Source: an uncultured Methanobrevibacter sp. (GTDB lineage: Archaea; Methanobacteriota; Methanobacteria; Methanobacteriales; Methanobacteriaceae). From it: a stretch of 6,169 nucleotides of DNA. The DNA lies in contig NZ_CALCYR010000153.1 in NCBI RefSeq assembly GCF_937906425.1, forward strand, positions 1-6,169, read 5' to 3'. Below the pieces are notes generated by a model, which saw nothing but the letters and a program-made list of their open reading frames with translations, did not search any database and was not told the DNA's origin. Each line of letters opens with the position of its first letter. Position 1 is the stretch's first letter. Made by a program: the position numbers and the translations under genes. Of the stretch, positions 1 through 6,169 are shown piece by piece.

Positions 1-400
1 TTAGTTATGTTGTTATGCAGGCTGGTCAGGCTGTTGATGGCAAGTCTGGTACTGTAACTCAGAATGGTACTGTTGATTTAGGTGTATTGTCTGTTGGTAC
101 TTATACTGTAAGGTTTACCACTAATGTGGCAGATGGTTACACTCAAGCTGAATATGAGTCCGGTATTACCGTAAGAGCTGTTCAATCCACTGTTGTTGCT
201 AACAGCACTGAGGTTAATTATGGTGAAGATGCTGTATTGAATGTTAACTTTACTAATGCGAATAATGTTAGTTATGTTGTTATGCAGGCTGGTCAGGCTG
301 TTGAAGGCATGTCTGGTACTGTTACAAGCACTAATTATGATCTTGACTTAGGCGTATTGCCTGTTGGTACTTATACTGTAAGGTTTACCACTAATGTGGG
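1..400 (+). repeat. Near-identical direct DNA repeat shared by A0 and A1
   Basis: Bases 1-37 are identical to 268-304 (spacing 267). Bases 91-129 are identical to 361-399 (39 bases, spacing 270). The spacing changes by exactly one codon between the two tracts, so an in-frame three-base insertion or deletion separates the copies. These are the longest exact repeats I found and the best candidates for recombination. Confidence 0.9.
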
Positions 401-3400
401 TGGGGATTATATCTCTGCTGAGTATGAGTCCGGTGTTATTGTAAGGGCTGTTCAATCCACTGTTAACGGTAGTGCAAACAATGTCACCTATGGTGGAGAG
501 GATGTAATTCTTACCGTTAACTCTACCAATGCAAGTAGTGTGACTTATGAGCTTGTTCGTGGTGGAGTTCCTGTTGATATTGATAATGCTGAAGGCTTTA
601 TTGACAAGAATGGTCAGGTTACTTTCTCTGGTTTGGATGCTGGACACTATGCGGTTAGGTTAACTACTGTTACTGATGGCAATTATTCTGTTGATAGTTA
701 TACTGTTTCATTTACTGTTGCTAAAGCCACTACCAGTGTAAATGCAACTAATGTTAATGTAACTTATGGTGAAGATGTTAAAATCAATGTAAGTTTCGTC
801 AATGCCACATCTGTTCATTATGTAATTGAAAGTGCAGGAAGGCTTGTAACAGAGGGTAACATTGCTAAGGGTCAATTGGATCATGACACAAATGTTTATA
901 TTCTTGATTTAAGCAATGAATTATCTGCAGGTACATACACTGTGGAATGGACTACTGTTGAAGATGACAACCTCATTGAATCAATTTACAATTCAGGTAT
1001 TCTTATTCGCCAAGCTCAATCTCAAGTAAATGCAAGTGATGTGGAATTTGCTTATGATGATGCAATAAGCATCCCTATTGAGTTTGAAAATGTAACAGGC
1101 GTTTATTATTTCATCATGAGGGCTGGTTCAGCTGTTAAAGAAGGTCAATTAGATGTTAATTTAATTGATGGAACTGCTAAGCTTGAATTTGGTGCTAAAA
1201 CACTTCCTGTCGGTTCTTACACTCTTCTCTTACGTACCAACACTACTGAAAACTATACTGCTGTTGAAAATAGGAGTGCTTTAATCATCAAGGCGGTTAA
1301 TTCTACTGTAAATGCCAGTGCTACAAGCATTACATATGGTGAGGATCCTGTAAGGATTACCATTGAATTTGAAAATGCGGAAAAGGTCAGATATGAAGTT
1401 GTTCGTGGCGGAGTTCTAGTTAATAATGAAAATGCTACTGGAGATATCACTGCAACTGGTTCTGTTGTTGAACTTTATGGATTAAGTGCAGGTTCATATG
1501 CTGTCAGATTAACTGCTGTTACTGATGGCAATTATTCATCTGTCACTAATACAAGTTCCTTTACTGTTGCTAAAGCCCCTACCAGTGTAAATGCAAGTGA
1601 TGTTGATGTAATTTATGGTGAGGATGTCTTGATCAATGTAAGTTTCGTTAATGCTACATCTGTTAATTATATTGTTGCAAAAGGTGGTGAAAGGGTTCTT
1701 ACCGGCAATATCTCCAAAGATGACTTGCATGATGGTGTGGCTACCCTTAACTTGACTGAAAACTTGTTTACTGGTACATACAGTGTTGCTTGGCTTACTG
1801 TTGATGATGATAATCTTGTTTCATCTGTAAACAGTTCAGGTATTCTTATCCGTCAAGCTGCTTCCAGTGTAAATGCATCTAATGTAAGCAAATATTATGG
1901 TGAATCCATCACTATTGATATTGACAGTCAAAATGCTACTGCAGGCATTAGTTACACTGTATTTAAACTAAATGATGTTGAAAAGAGTGGAACTATTAAT
2001 GTTACCTCAATTGGTGCTGATGGTAAGGCTACTCTTACATTTGAGGCTAAGGAATTAGCTGTTGGTAATTACACTTTAGTTCTTAATACTTTAAGCTTTG
2101 GTAATTACACCACTGCTGAAGGCAGATCTGTAATTAATGTTCTTCAGGCTGCTTCCAGTGTGAATGCTAGTAATATTACTAAGGTTTATGGTGAGGCTAT
2201 CAGTATTGGCATTGACAGTCAGAATGCTACTGATGGAATTAAGTACTCTGTTATTAGGGCTGGTGTGATTGTTAAGAGCGGCACTATTCCAGTTGCCTCA
2301 ATTGGTGCTGATGGTAAGGCTACTCTCGCATTTGCTGCTAAGGAATTGCCTGTTGGTGAATATACCTTATTGCTTGAGACTCAAAGTCTTGGTAATTACA
2401 CTACTGTTGAGAATCGTTCCGCTATTGTAGTTGTTCCTGCAAACTCTTCAGTAAATGCATCTAATGTAACAAAGAAATATGGAGAAGATATTGCTATTGA
2501 TATTGACAGTCAGAATGCTACTGCAGGTATTAATTACTTTGTAATCAGAGCAGGTGCCATTGTAAAAGAGGGTACCATTGATGTTGAGGATATTGGTGCT
2601 AATGGTAAGGCTACTCTCACATTTGTTGCTAAGGATTTATCTGTCGGTGAATACACATTGCTCCTTGTAACTCAAAGTTATGGAAATTACACAAGCTCTG
2701 AAAGTCGCTCTGCAATTATAGTAACTCAAGTGGGATCAAGTGTAAACGCATCTGATATCACTAAGATTTACGGAGAGGAAATCAAGATAGATGTTGAAAG
2801 TGAAAATGCTACTGCAGGCATTAAATACTATGTAATGAATGCAGGTAAGGCAGTCCATCAAGGAAGCATTGATGCGGCGGATATTGATGAAGGCAAATCA
2901 GTCATTACAATTCCTGCTTATGAATTGGCTGTTGGAGACTACACATTACTCCTTGTAACTCAAAGTTATGGAAACTACTCTACTGTAGAAAACCGTTCCG
3001 CTTTAATCGTAAATCCGGCAAATTCCGAAGTAACTGCACATGATCTTGTGAAAGTTTATGGTGAAAATATTGATTTCACAATTTCAAGCTTAAATGCTAC
3101 ACAAGTCAGTTATGTCGTATTGGACGGTGAACAGATAATTGCAGGTGCTACCATAAGGGCAAATGTCACATTCACTGTTCCTCGCATAAATTCAGGTAAT
3201 TACACTATAAGATTCACTACCATTGTGGATGGAAACCACAGTTCTGTAAGTGTAGACTATGAATTGAACATTACAAAAGCAGGTTCTAATGTAAGTGTTC
3301 CTGATGCAAGTGGCGTAAGCGGAAATGTAATCAATCTAAGAATTACTGGTGAAAATGCAACCGGATACATTGCTAAGATCTATAATGAAAATAATAATGA

Positions 3401-6169
3401 GGTTGAGAATGCAATTATCAGCATTGTCGGTGAGCAAATATCCATTTCAGGATTGGAAAGTGGAAACTATACATTAAATGTAAGTACTGTTGTTGATGAA
3501 AACAATTATTACAGTGTTTCTGATGTAGGTAATATCACTGTGCTTCCTGTAGCTGATTTAATAATCACTCCAACTGTAAATATCCCTGCAGGTCAATCTG
3601 CAGAAGTGGGACAGGAGTTAAGATACACTATTAAAGTGACTAATGTTGGCCCTAACCCTGCTGAAGATGTTTATGTATTAGTTAACTACACTAAGGGAGA
3701 TGTAACTCTCTTGACTGTAAATGGTTCAACTGAGTTTGGAGAATATAATTATGATTCAACAAATAACAATTGGACTATTGGAACTTTGAATTCAATGGCT
3801 GAAGCCGAATTGGTATTGGTTCTTAGAGTGAATGATGAGGGAGACATTGTGTCACGTTATGATGCTTACCCAATTGAAGGTGACGGAAACCCTGCAGACA
3901 ATACAAAGATAGTAAGTGTCGGTTCTGAAGCCAATGCAGATGTGCTTATTTCCGTTAATACCACTAATCCTGACACTGTAAGGTATGTTGGAGATAAGAT
4001 TGTCTTTAACATTAATGTAAGCAACAGCGGTCCAAGTCCTGTAACAAACTTGAACTTCACAGGTCTATTTGACAATCTCAAATACATTGAGGCTGAATCC
4101 AATGCAAGCTATAGCATAAATACTCATAGGATATCTATTGGCACTTTAGGAGTTGGTGAATCATTCTTGTTCCACCTTGTATTTGAAATAGAATCTGAAG
4201 GCATAATTTCTGCTAATTTAAGTGCATATGCAGAAGAGACTGACCATAACTTAAACAATAACAACCAAAGCATTGAAAGGCAAGTTTACAAGAAACCAAG
4301 TTTCGTGGATTCCAACACAACACATTCAATTAGTTATGGTGATGACACTATCATAAACATTACATTGCTTGATGGTTCAGATCACAGCATTCCTATATCT
4401 GATAATCTAAGCATTGCAGTATACAAATTCAATGATGGTATTTATGATACCCTTGTTTATGAAGACGAGCTTGAAGTGGAAGGTAGCTTGAGTGTGAATC
4501 TCACTGAAAAAACTTCAAAATTCTTGGATGCAGGAAGTTATATGGTTAAGGTTGAATTTGCAGGAAACAACTATTATTATGCTAGCAGAGATAGTGAAAC
4601 AACATTCATTGTAAACAAGGCAAGCGCTACAGGCAAATCTGCAGTCACTTCTGCATATGATGCAATAGTGTCCTATGGATATAGTCCTCAAATATATATT
4701 GGTGTAGACTTTGTAAGTGATGAATATCCTGGTGAATTTGCAGTGAATATCTATGACAATGAATCCAGATTAATCGATCAAATTGAATTAAGTCTTAACG
4801 GCACTGTAAATGAGACTCTAATATATGTTCCTGGATTGGAAGCAGGCAATTACACCTTTAATGTCTTCTTTAAAGGAAATGAAAATTATGATCCATTCAC
4901 TTTCTATCCTGCTGAGGATGTTAAAAATTTAACTGTTGATCCTGTAACAACCATTCTAGGTTTAAGTATTGAGGATATTGATTATCATGAGAATATTGTA
5001 ATCAATCTTGCATTAAGAGAAGCAGTCAGTGGAAAGGCTGTTAGCGGCAATGTTAAAGTAATCATTGTTGATAAGAACAATGTTGAACATGAATATGATG
5101 TAGAAGTTATTGACGGTGCAGGAACTTATGCTGTAAGCGATTTAATCTTGCCGGTTGGCAATGGTTATCAGGCTTCTGCAGTTTACCAAAGCAATAGAAA
5201 CTATATTGGCAGTGATGGTGCTGACAGCTTTGATGTAAATAAAGTCGAAGCCATACTAAGTGTAAATGCTACAGACATTAATTATGGAGAAGCAAGCAAT
5301 GTTACTGTATGTTTAACTGGTGTTGATGGATTGTTAAATGCTACAGTTCCGGTATACATCAATGGAGTCGAACACAATGTAACTGTAAAGGATGGTGAAG
5401 GATCCATTCTTGTAAGTGGTTTGGATGCAGGATATCTTTATGTAAATGCAGAATTTAAAAACAATGAGACTTATAAGGATACAAGTGCATTCGATTCATT
5501 CAGAGTCTTCATGGTTGATTCCAAATTGAACATAAGCATTAATGACACTTATCTTGGAAAAGATGCAGTGATAAATGTTGAATTAAATGCTACAAACGGC
5601 ACTGGTTTAACTGGCATTGTAATTGTAAGCATTAATGAAACTGATTATCAAATTGCTGTTGTTGACGGTACAGGTTCATTGAATGTATCTGGATTGACTG
5701 TCGGTGATTATGATGCTGATGGAAGCTTCATTGGAGACACTAATTATAAGGCTTCAAATGGTACCGATTCATTTAAGGTATATGGTGCAGTAATTAGTGT
5801 GGAAACTGAGGAAAACCCAATTTCCTATGGAGACAGGTCCAACTTGATCATCACTCTCATTGACACTGAAACCAATTCAGCAATTGCAAACGCTAAGGTA
5901 AGCATTATTGTTGGAAGCAAAGAGAAAGAGATTACTTTAAATGAAAGCGGCCAATATGAATTTGGTATTGAAGACATTTTGGAAAATGATTTATTGGCTG
6001 TTGGAGACTACCCTGTTGAAGTGGTCTTTGATAGTGAAGCCTATGGTAAATTGTCTGACACTGCAGTTCTTGTTGTAAGTCCTATAGATCCGGTTATTAG
6101 TGAAGACTCTCCTGACATTGATTACAGTGAGAATGAGACTATTACTATCACTCTTCCTAATGATGCTAC
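1..6169 (+). CDS. Giant adhesin-like surface protein, internal fragment (both ends missing)
   Basis: One reading frame (codons from position 3 to 6167, 2055 residues, plus two leftover bases) runs through the whole window without a stop. It encodes a beta-rich repeat protein: thirteen family-A Ig-like domains (residues 1-1183, the first partial), two DUF11-like domains (about 1184-1431), then seven family-B Ig-like domains (1433 to the end, the last partial). I see no signal peptide, membrane helix, coiled coil, LPXTG-type motif, pseudomurein-binding repeat or enzyme motif. By hand translation there is one Cys (residue 1770) and three Trp (316, 597, 1257), with very many N-x-S/T sequons. This composition and domain mix fit the adhesin-like proteins of Methanobrevibacter and relatives, which are exported and tied to the cell envelope. 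The role as a surface stalk or adhesin is inferred, and the ligand is unknown. In-frame Met codons (for example 309, 1122, 2835, 3795, 4542, 5508) fall inside domains and are not starts. Coding is very secure; function is moderately so. Confidence 0.95.
3..185 (+). repeat. Ig-like domain A0 (C-terminal two thirds; start outside window)
   Basis: This is the tail of a family-A domain, 61 residues, lacking its YGED strand because the window cuts it. It contains the central strand SYVVMQAGQAV, the late turn SVGTYTVRFTT and the end strand GITVRAVQ. It is nearly the same as A1 in protein and DNA, so A0 and A1 look like the most recent duplication in the window. Confidence 0.85.
186..455 (+). repeat. 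Ig-like domain A1 (90 residues)
   Basis: A complete family-A unit. It opens with a linker strand carrying the sequon NST, followed by NYGEDAVLNVNF, the strand SYVVMQAGQAV shared with A0, the turn PVGTYTVRFTT and the closing strand VIVRAVQ. The sequons NST, NFT and NVS are visible. The domain is read as an immunoglobulin-like beta sandwich from its alternating hydrophobic pattern and the YGE and G-x-Y-T landmarks. Confidence 0.88.
456..731 (+). repeat. Ig-like domain A2 (92 residues; first of supermodule copy 1)
   Basis: It opens STVNGSANNVTY. The signature is YGGED, with one extra Gly compared with the usual YGED. Its middle strand YELVRGGVPV and late segment TVTDGNYS match A5 far better than its immediate neighbours. 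It closes with FTVAKA, also as in A5. The sequons NGS, NVT, NST and NAS are present. Confidence 0.87.
732..1019 (+). repeat. Ig-like domain A3 (96 residues; second of supermodule copy 1)
   Basis: It starts TSVNATNVNVTYGED, followed by INVSFVNATSVHYVIE. The late turn is SAGTYTVEWTTVEDDN, whose Trp (residue 316) is shared only with A6 among the Ig-like domains. It ends GILIRQA, again as in A6. Its closest relative is therefore three domains downstream rather than adjacent. Confidence 0.88.
1020..1301 (+). repeat. Ig-like domain A4 (94 residues; third of supermodule copy 1)
   Basis: It starts SQVNASDVEFAYDDA. The YGED landmark has decayed to YDDA, unlike almost every other family-A unit. The remainder (IMRAGSAVKEG, GTAKLEFGAKTLPVGSYTLLL, ENYTAVENRSALII) is the pattern of A7-A10, so it belongs to that subtype although it lies apart from them. 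Confidence 0.86.
1302..1580 (+). repeat. Ig-like domain A5 (93 residues; first of supermodule copy 2)
   Basis: It starts STVNASATSITYGEDPV, followed by IEFENAEKVRYEVVRGGVLV. It lacks the NAT sequon that most units carry at the end of this strand. The late part (SAGSYAVRLTAVTDGNYS, then FTVAKA) is the counterpart of A2. DNA from about 669 to 815 in A2/A3 lines up with 1518 to about 1664 in A5/A6 at a constant spacing of 849 bases. Confidence 0.88.
1581..1862 (+). repeat. Ig-like domain A6 (94 residues; second of supermodule copy 2)
   Basis: It starts TSVNASDVDVIYGED, followed by INVSFVNATSVNYIV. The late turn TGTYSVAWLTVDDDN contains Trp residue 597 and the closing strand is GILIRQA. All of these are specific to A3 and A6. 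It leads into A7 across a junction like that between A3 and A4. Confidence 0.88.
1863..2153 (+). repeat. Ig-like domain A7 (97 residues; third of supermodule copy 2, first of the 291-base array)
   Basis: It starts SSVNASNVSKYYGES, followed by ITIDIDSQNATAGISYTV, then IGADGKATLTFEAKEL, AVGNYTLVL and GNYTTAEGRSVINV. It doubles as the end of the second supermodule and the founder-like unit of A7-A10. Sequons are VNAS, NVS, QNAT, NVT and two NYT. Confidence 0.9.
2154..2444 (+). repeat. Ig-like domain A8 (97 residues, 291-base array)
   Basis: It starts SSVNASNITKVYGEA, followed by IDSQNATDGIKYSVIRAGVIV, the segment IGADGKATLAFAAKEL, the turn PVGEYTLLL, and GNYTTVENRSAIVV. It is the same length as A7 and A9 and shares a 31-base exact DNA tract with A7. 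Confidence 0.9.
2445..2735 (+). repeat. Ig-like domain A9 (97 residues, 291-base array)
   Basis: It starts SSVNASNVTKKYGED, followed by IDIDSQNATAGINYFVIRAGAIV, then IGANGKATLTFVAKDL, SVGEYTLLL and YGNYTSSESRSAIIV. It keeps all landmarks of the subtype and shares a 26-base exact tract with A10. Confidence 0.9.
2736..3023 (+). repeat. Ig-like domain A10 (96 residues, end of the 291-base array)
   Basis: It starts SSVNASDITKIYGEE, followed by IKIDVESENATAGIKYYVMNAGKAV, a diverged middle (DIDEGKSVITIPAYEL), the turn AVGDYTLLL and YGNYSTVENRSALIV. One codon shorter than A7-A9 and the most diverged member of that subtype. Confidence 0.89.
3024..3284 (+). repeat. Ig-like domain A11 (87 residues, short form)
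   Basis: It starts SEVTAHDLVKVYGEN. The usual VNAS/VNAT sequon of the opening strand is lost (VTAH), but the NAT sequon of the third strand is kept (SSLNATQVSYVV). The late turn is NSGNYTIRFTTIVDGN and the close is LNITKAG. It is shorter than A7-A10 because the middle hairpin is reduced. Confidence 0.86.
3285..3551 (+). repeat. Ig-like domain A12 (89 residues, diverged last unit of family A)
   Basis: It starts SNVSVPDASGVSGNVINLRI, where VSG replaces the YGE landmark. The sequon ENATGY, the hydrophobic segment ISISGLESGNYTLNVSTVVDENN and the closing strand NITVLPV place it in the same family. It borders directly on the DUF11-like domain D1. Confidence 0.8.
3552..3926 (+). other. DUF11-like domain D1 (conserved repeat domain, about 125 residues)
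   Basis: It begins ADLIITPTVNIPAGQSAEVG, followed by the hallmark stretch YTIKVTNVGPNPAEDVYV, then WTIGTLNSMAEAELVLVLRV and a closing segment with GNPADNTKIVSV. The N-x-G-P-x-x-A-x-x-V core, the W-x-I-G-x-L strand and the final D-N motif are characteristic of DUF11 (PF01345), a beta-sandwich domain common in archaeal and bacterial surface proteins. Here it sits between two Ig-like stretches. It holds the only Trp (residue 1257) outside A3 and A6. Confidence 0.88.
3936..4298 (+). other. DUF11-like domain D2 (about 120 residues)
   Basis: It begins ADVLISVNTTNPDTVRYVGD, aligned with the start of D1, followed by FNINVSNSGPSPVTNLNF (the N-x-G-P core), HRISIGTLGVGESFLFHLVF, and the closing NLNNNNQSIERQVYKKP. 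D1 and D2 are clearly tandem but well diverged, with no long identical DNA tract that I can see. This argues for an older duplication than those in family A. Confidence 0.87.
4299..4622 (+). repeat. Ig-like domain B1 (108 residues)
   Basis: The first Ig-like unit after the DUF11 pair contains HSISYGDDTIINITLLDGS, a long middle segment (IAVYKFNDGIYDTLVYEDEL), FLDAGSYMVKVEFAGNNYYYAS and the close TTFIVNKA. The YGD landmark, the A-G-x-Y turn, the N-x-x-Y segment and the VNKA end are typical of Big_3-type Ig-like repeats in methanogen surface proteins. The family name is from memory of the pattern, not from a search. Confidence 0.85.
4623..4946 (+). repeat. Ig-like domain B2 (108 residues)
   Basis: It contains IVSYGYSPQIYIGVDF, EFAVNIYDNESRLIDQIEL, VPGLEAGNYTFNVFFKGNEN and the closing strand KNLTVDPV. 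It is the same length as B1, and both carry a longer middle than the later B units. Sequons include NES, NGT, NET, NYT and NLT. Confidence 0.83.
4947..5246 (+). repeat. Ig-like domain B3 (100 residues)
   Basis: It starts TTILGLSIEDIDYHENIVIN; YHEN replaces YGED, and B7 has the similar YSEN. Then come VSGKAVSGNVKVIIVDKNNV, VIDGAGTYAVSDLILPVGNGYQASAVYQSNRNYIGSD and the close DSFDVNKV. The pattern of a V-S-G-x-V segment, then G-x-G-x-Y, then N-Y-x-x-S/G-x-D is the classic Ig-like repeat form. Confidence 0.85.
5247..5516 (+). repeat. Ig-like domain B4 (90 residues; holds the only cysteine)
   Basis: It starts EAILSVNATDINYGEASNVTVCL, followed by ATVPVYINGVEHNVTV, DGEGSILVSGLDAGYLYVNAEF and the close FDSFRVFMV. 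Its opening keeps the VNAT sequon and YGE motif seen in family A, linking the two families. Cys residue 1770 lies in the second strand, where sister domains have a hydrophobic residue, so it is probably buried and unpaired. Confidence 0.86.
5517..5783 (+). repeat. Ig-like domain B5 (89 residues)
   Basis: It starts DSKLNISINDTYLGKDAVIN, with YLGKD in place of YGED. Then follow GLTGIVIVSINETDYQIAVV, DGTGSLNVSGLTVGDYDADG, NYKASNG and the close DSFKVY. Its sequence runs in parallel with B4 along the whole domain (compare VVDGTGSLNVSGL with VKDGEGSILVSGL). Confidence 0.86.
5784..6086 (+). repeat. Ig-like domain B6 (101 residues)
   Basis: It contains NPISYGDRSNLIITLIDTET, IANAKVSIIVGSKEKEITL, GQYEFGIEDIL, AVGDYPVEVVF and the close AVLVVSPI. 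It has fewer sequons than the other units and more charged residues in the middle strands. Confidence 0.84.
6087..6169 (+). repeat. Ig-like domain B7 (N-terminal part, cut by window end)
   Basis: The first 27 residues of another unit are visible: a linker strand, DIDYSENETITITLPNDA, then the window stops. It aligns best with the start of B3 (IEDIDYHENIVIN), hinting that a longer-range repeat of the B block may continue beyond the window. Confidence 0.75.

Larger units (their letters stand above)
456..2153 (+). repeat. Three-domain supermodule in two tandem copies (A2-A4 and A5-A7)
   Basis: Copy 1 spans 456-1301 (846 bases) and copy 2 spans 1302-2153 (852 bases). At DNA level 669-688 equals 1518-1537 and 783-799 equals 1632-1648. 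The stretch 711-747 matches 1560-1596 with a single difference. All three have a spacing of 849 and cross the A2/A3 (A5/A6) boundary. Order and subtype-specific residues (VRGGV, then Trp and ILIRQA, then the A7-like unit) agree in both copies. Confidence 0.8.
1863..3023 (+). repeat. Tandem 291-base array A7-A10
   Basis: Unit starts at 1863, 2154, 2445 and 2736 are each exactly 291 bases apart. Exact DNA tracts include 2005-2035 with 2296-2326 (31 bases, spacing 291) and 2661-2686 with 2949-2974 (26 bases, spacing 288). The period is a whole number of codons, so gain or loss of a unit would keep the frame. Confidence 0.88.

Noticed and set aside
348..647. Antisense open frame of 99 codons
   Set aside because: It lies wholly opposite domains A1-A2 of the long plus-strand frame, has no recognisable domain, and is explained by the biased codon use of the repeats.
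1253..1450. Antisense open frame of 65 codons
   Set aside because: It is a mirror of A4-A5 coding sequence. The hydrophobic look comes from reading Asn/Glu/Lys codons backwards, and no ribosome-binding site or family match is seen.
1536..1730. Antisense open frame of 64 codons
   Set aside because: It overlaps A5-A6 completely and shows no family features.
1..3023. CRISPR-like array because of regular direct repeats
   Set aside because: The repeats are protein-coding, 267-291 bases apart, in frame and imperfect, not short identical repeats with short unique spacers.
3866..4102. Antisense open frame of 78 codons
   Set aside because: It lies opposite the D1/D2 coding sequence, whose plus-strand reading is a clear DUF11 pattern.
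4530..4544. Possible internal start: AGGAAG just before ATG at 4542
   Set aside because: The Met sits in the middle of a strand of B1 (AGSYMVKVEF) and the frame is open and conserved upstream, so the site is coincidental.
4685..4705. AT-rich stretch resembling an archaeal TATA box
   Set aside because: It is inside B2 coding sequence (PQIYIGV), with no downstream start or gap in the frame.
5713..5740. Possible calcium-binding loop (DYDADG), also GADGKAT in A7 and A8
   Set aside because: The residues do not complete an EF-hand or dockerin loop, and they fall in the normal turns of the Ig-like fold.
1..6169. A previously undescribed defence system, enzyme cluster or mobile element
   Set aside because: The complete window is one frame of structural repeats. 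No catalytic motif, transposase, inverted terminal repeat or RNA gene is visible.

Overview
The whole 6169-base window is an internal slice of one giant plus-strand gene. Reading codons from position 3, the frame stays open for 2055 codons to position 6167, with no stop, no credible start and no intergenic space. The product is a very large repetitive extracellular protein of the adhesin-like type. The signal peptide, the cell-wall or membrane anchor, the promoter and the terminator all lie outside the window. Below, residue n means the codon that starts at nucleotide 3n.

The likely source is a gut or rumen methanogen of the Methanobacteriales, most probably Methanobrevibacter. The reasons are the AT-leaning DNA, the Asn/Thr/Val/Ser-rich and almost Cys-free composition, the dense N-glycosylation sequons, and long chains of roughly 90-residue Ig-like repeats with a YGE/YGD signature and a G-x-Y-T turn, combined with DUF11-type domains. 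This is the architecture known for Methanobrevibacter adhesin-like proteins. It is inference from style, because no taxonomic marker gene is present.

The layout has three blocks. Positions 1-3551 hold thirteen tandem Ig-like domains of family A (A0 partial, then A1-A12). Within them, A0 and A1 are a near-identical pair, A2-A3-A4 resembles A5-A6-A7 as a three-domain supermodule, and A7-A10 form a uniform array with a 291-base period. Positions 3552 to about 4298 hold two DUF11-like domains (D1, D2). Positions 4299-6169 hold seven more diverged Ig-like domains of family B (B1-B6 complete, B7 cut by the window end). The 5' repeats are the most alike in DNA and the 3' ones the least, and synonymous codon choice also shifts from 5' to 3'.

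Nothing suggests an enzyme, mobile element, RNA gene, CRISPR array or regulatory site. The parts most likely combine as a long, glycosylated, beta-rich stalk that projects from the cell surface. Any binding tip or anchor would be beyond the window ends.
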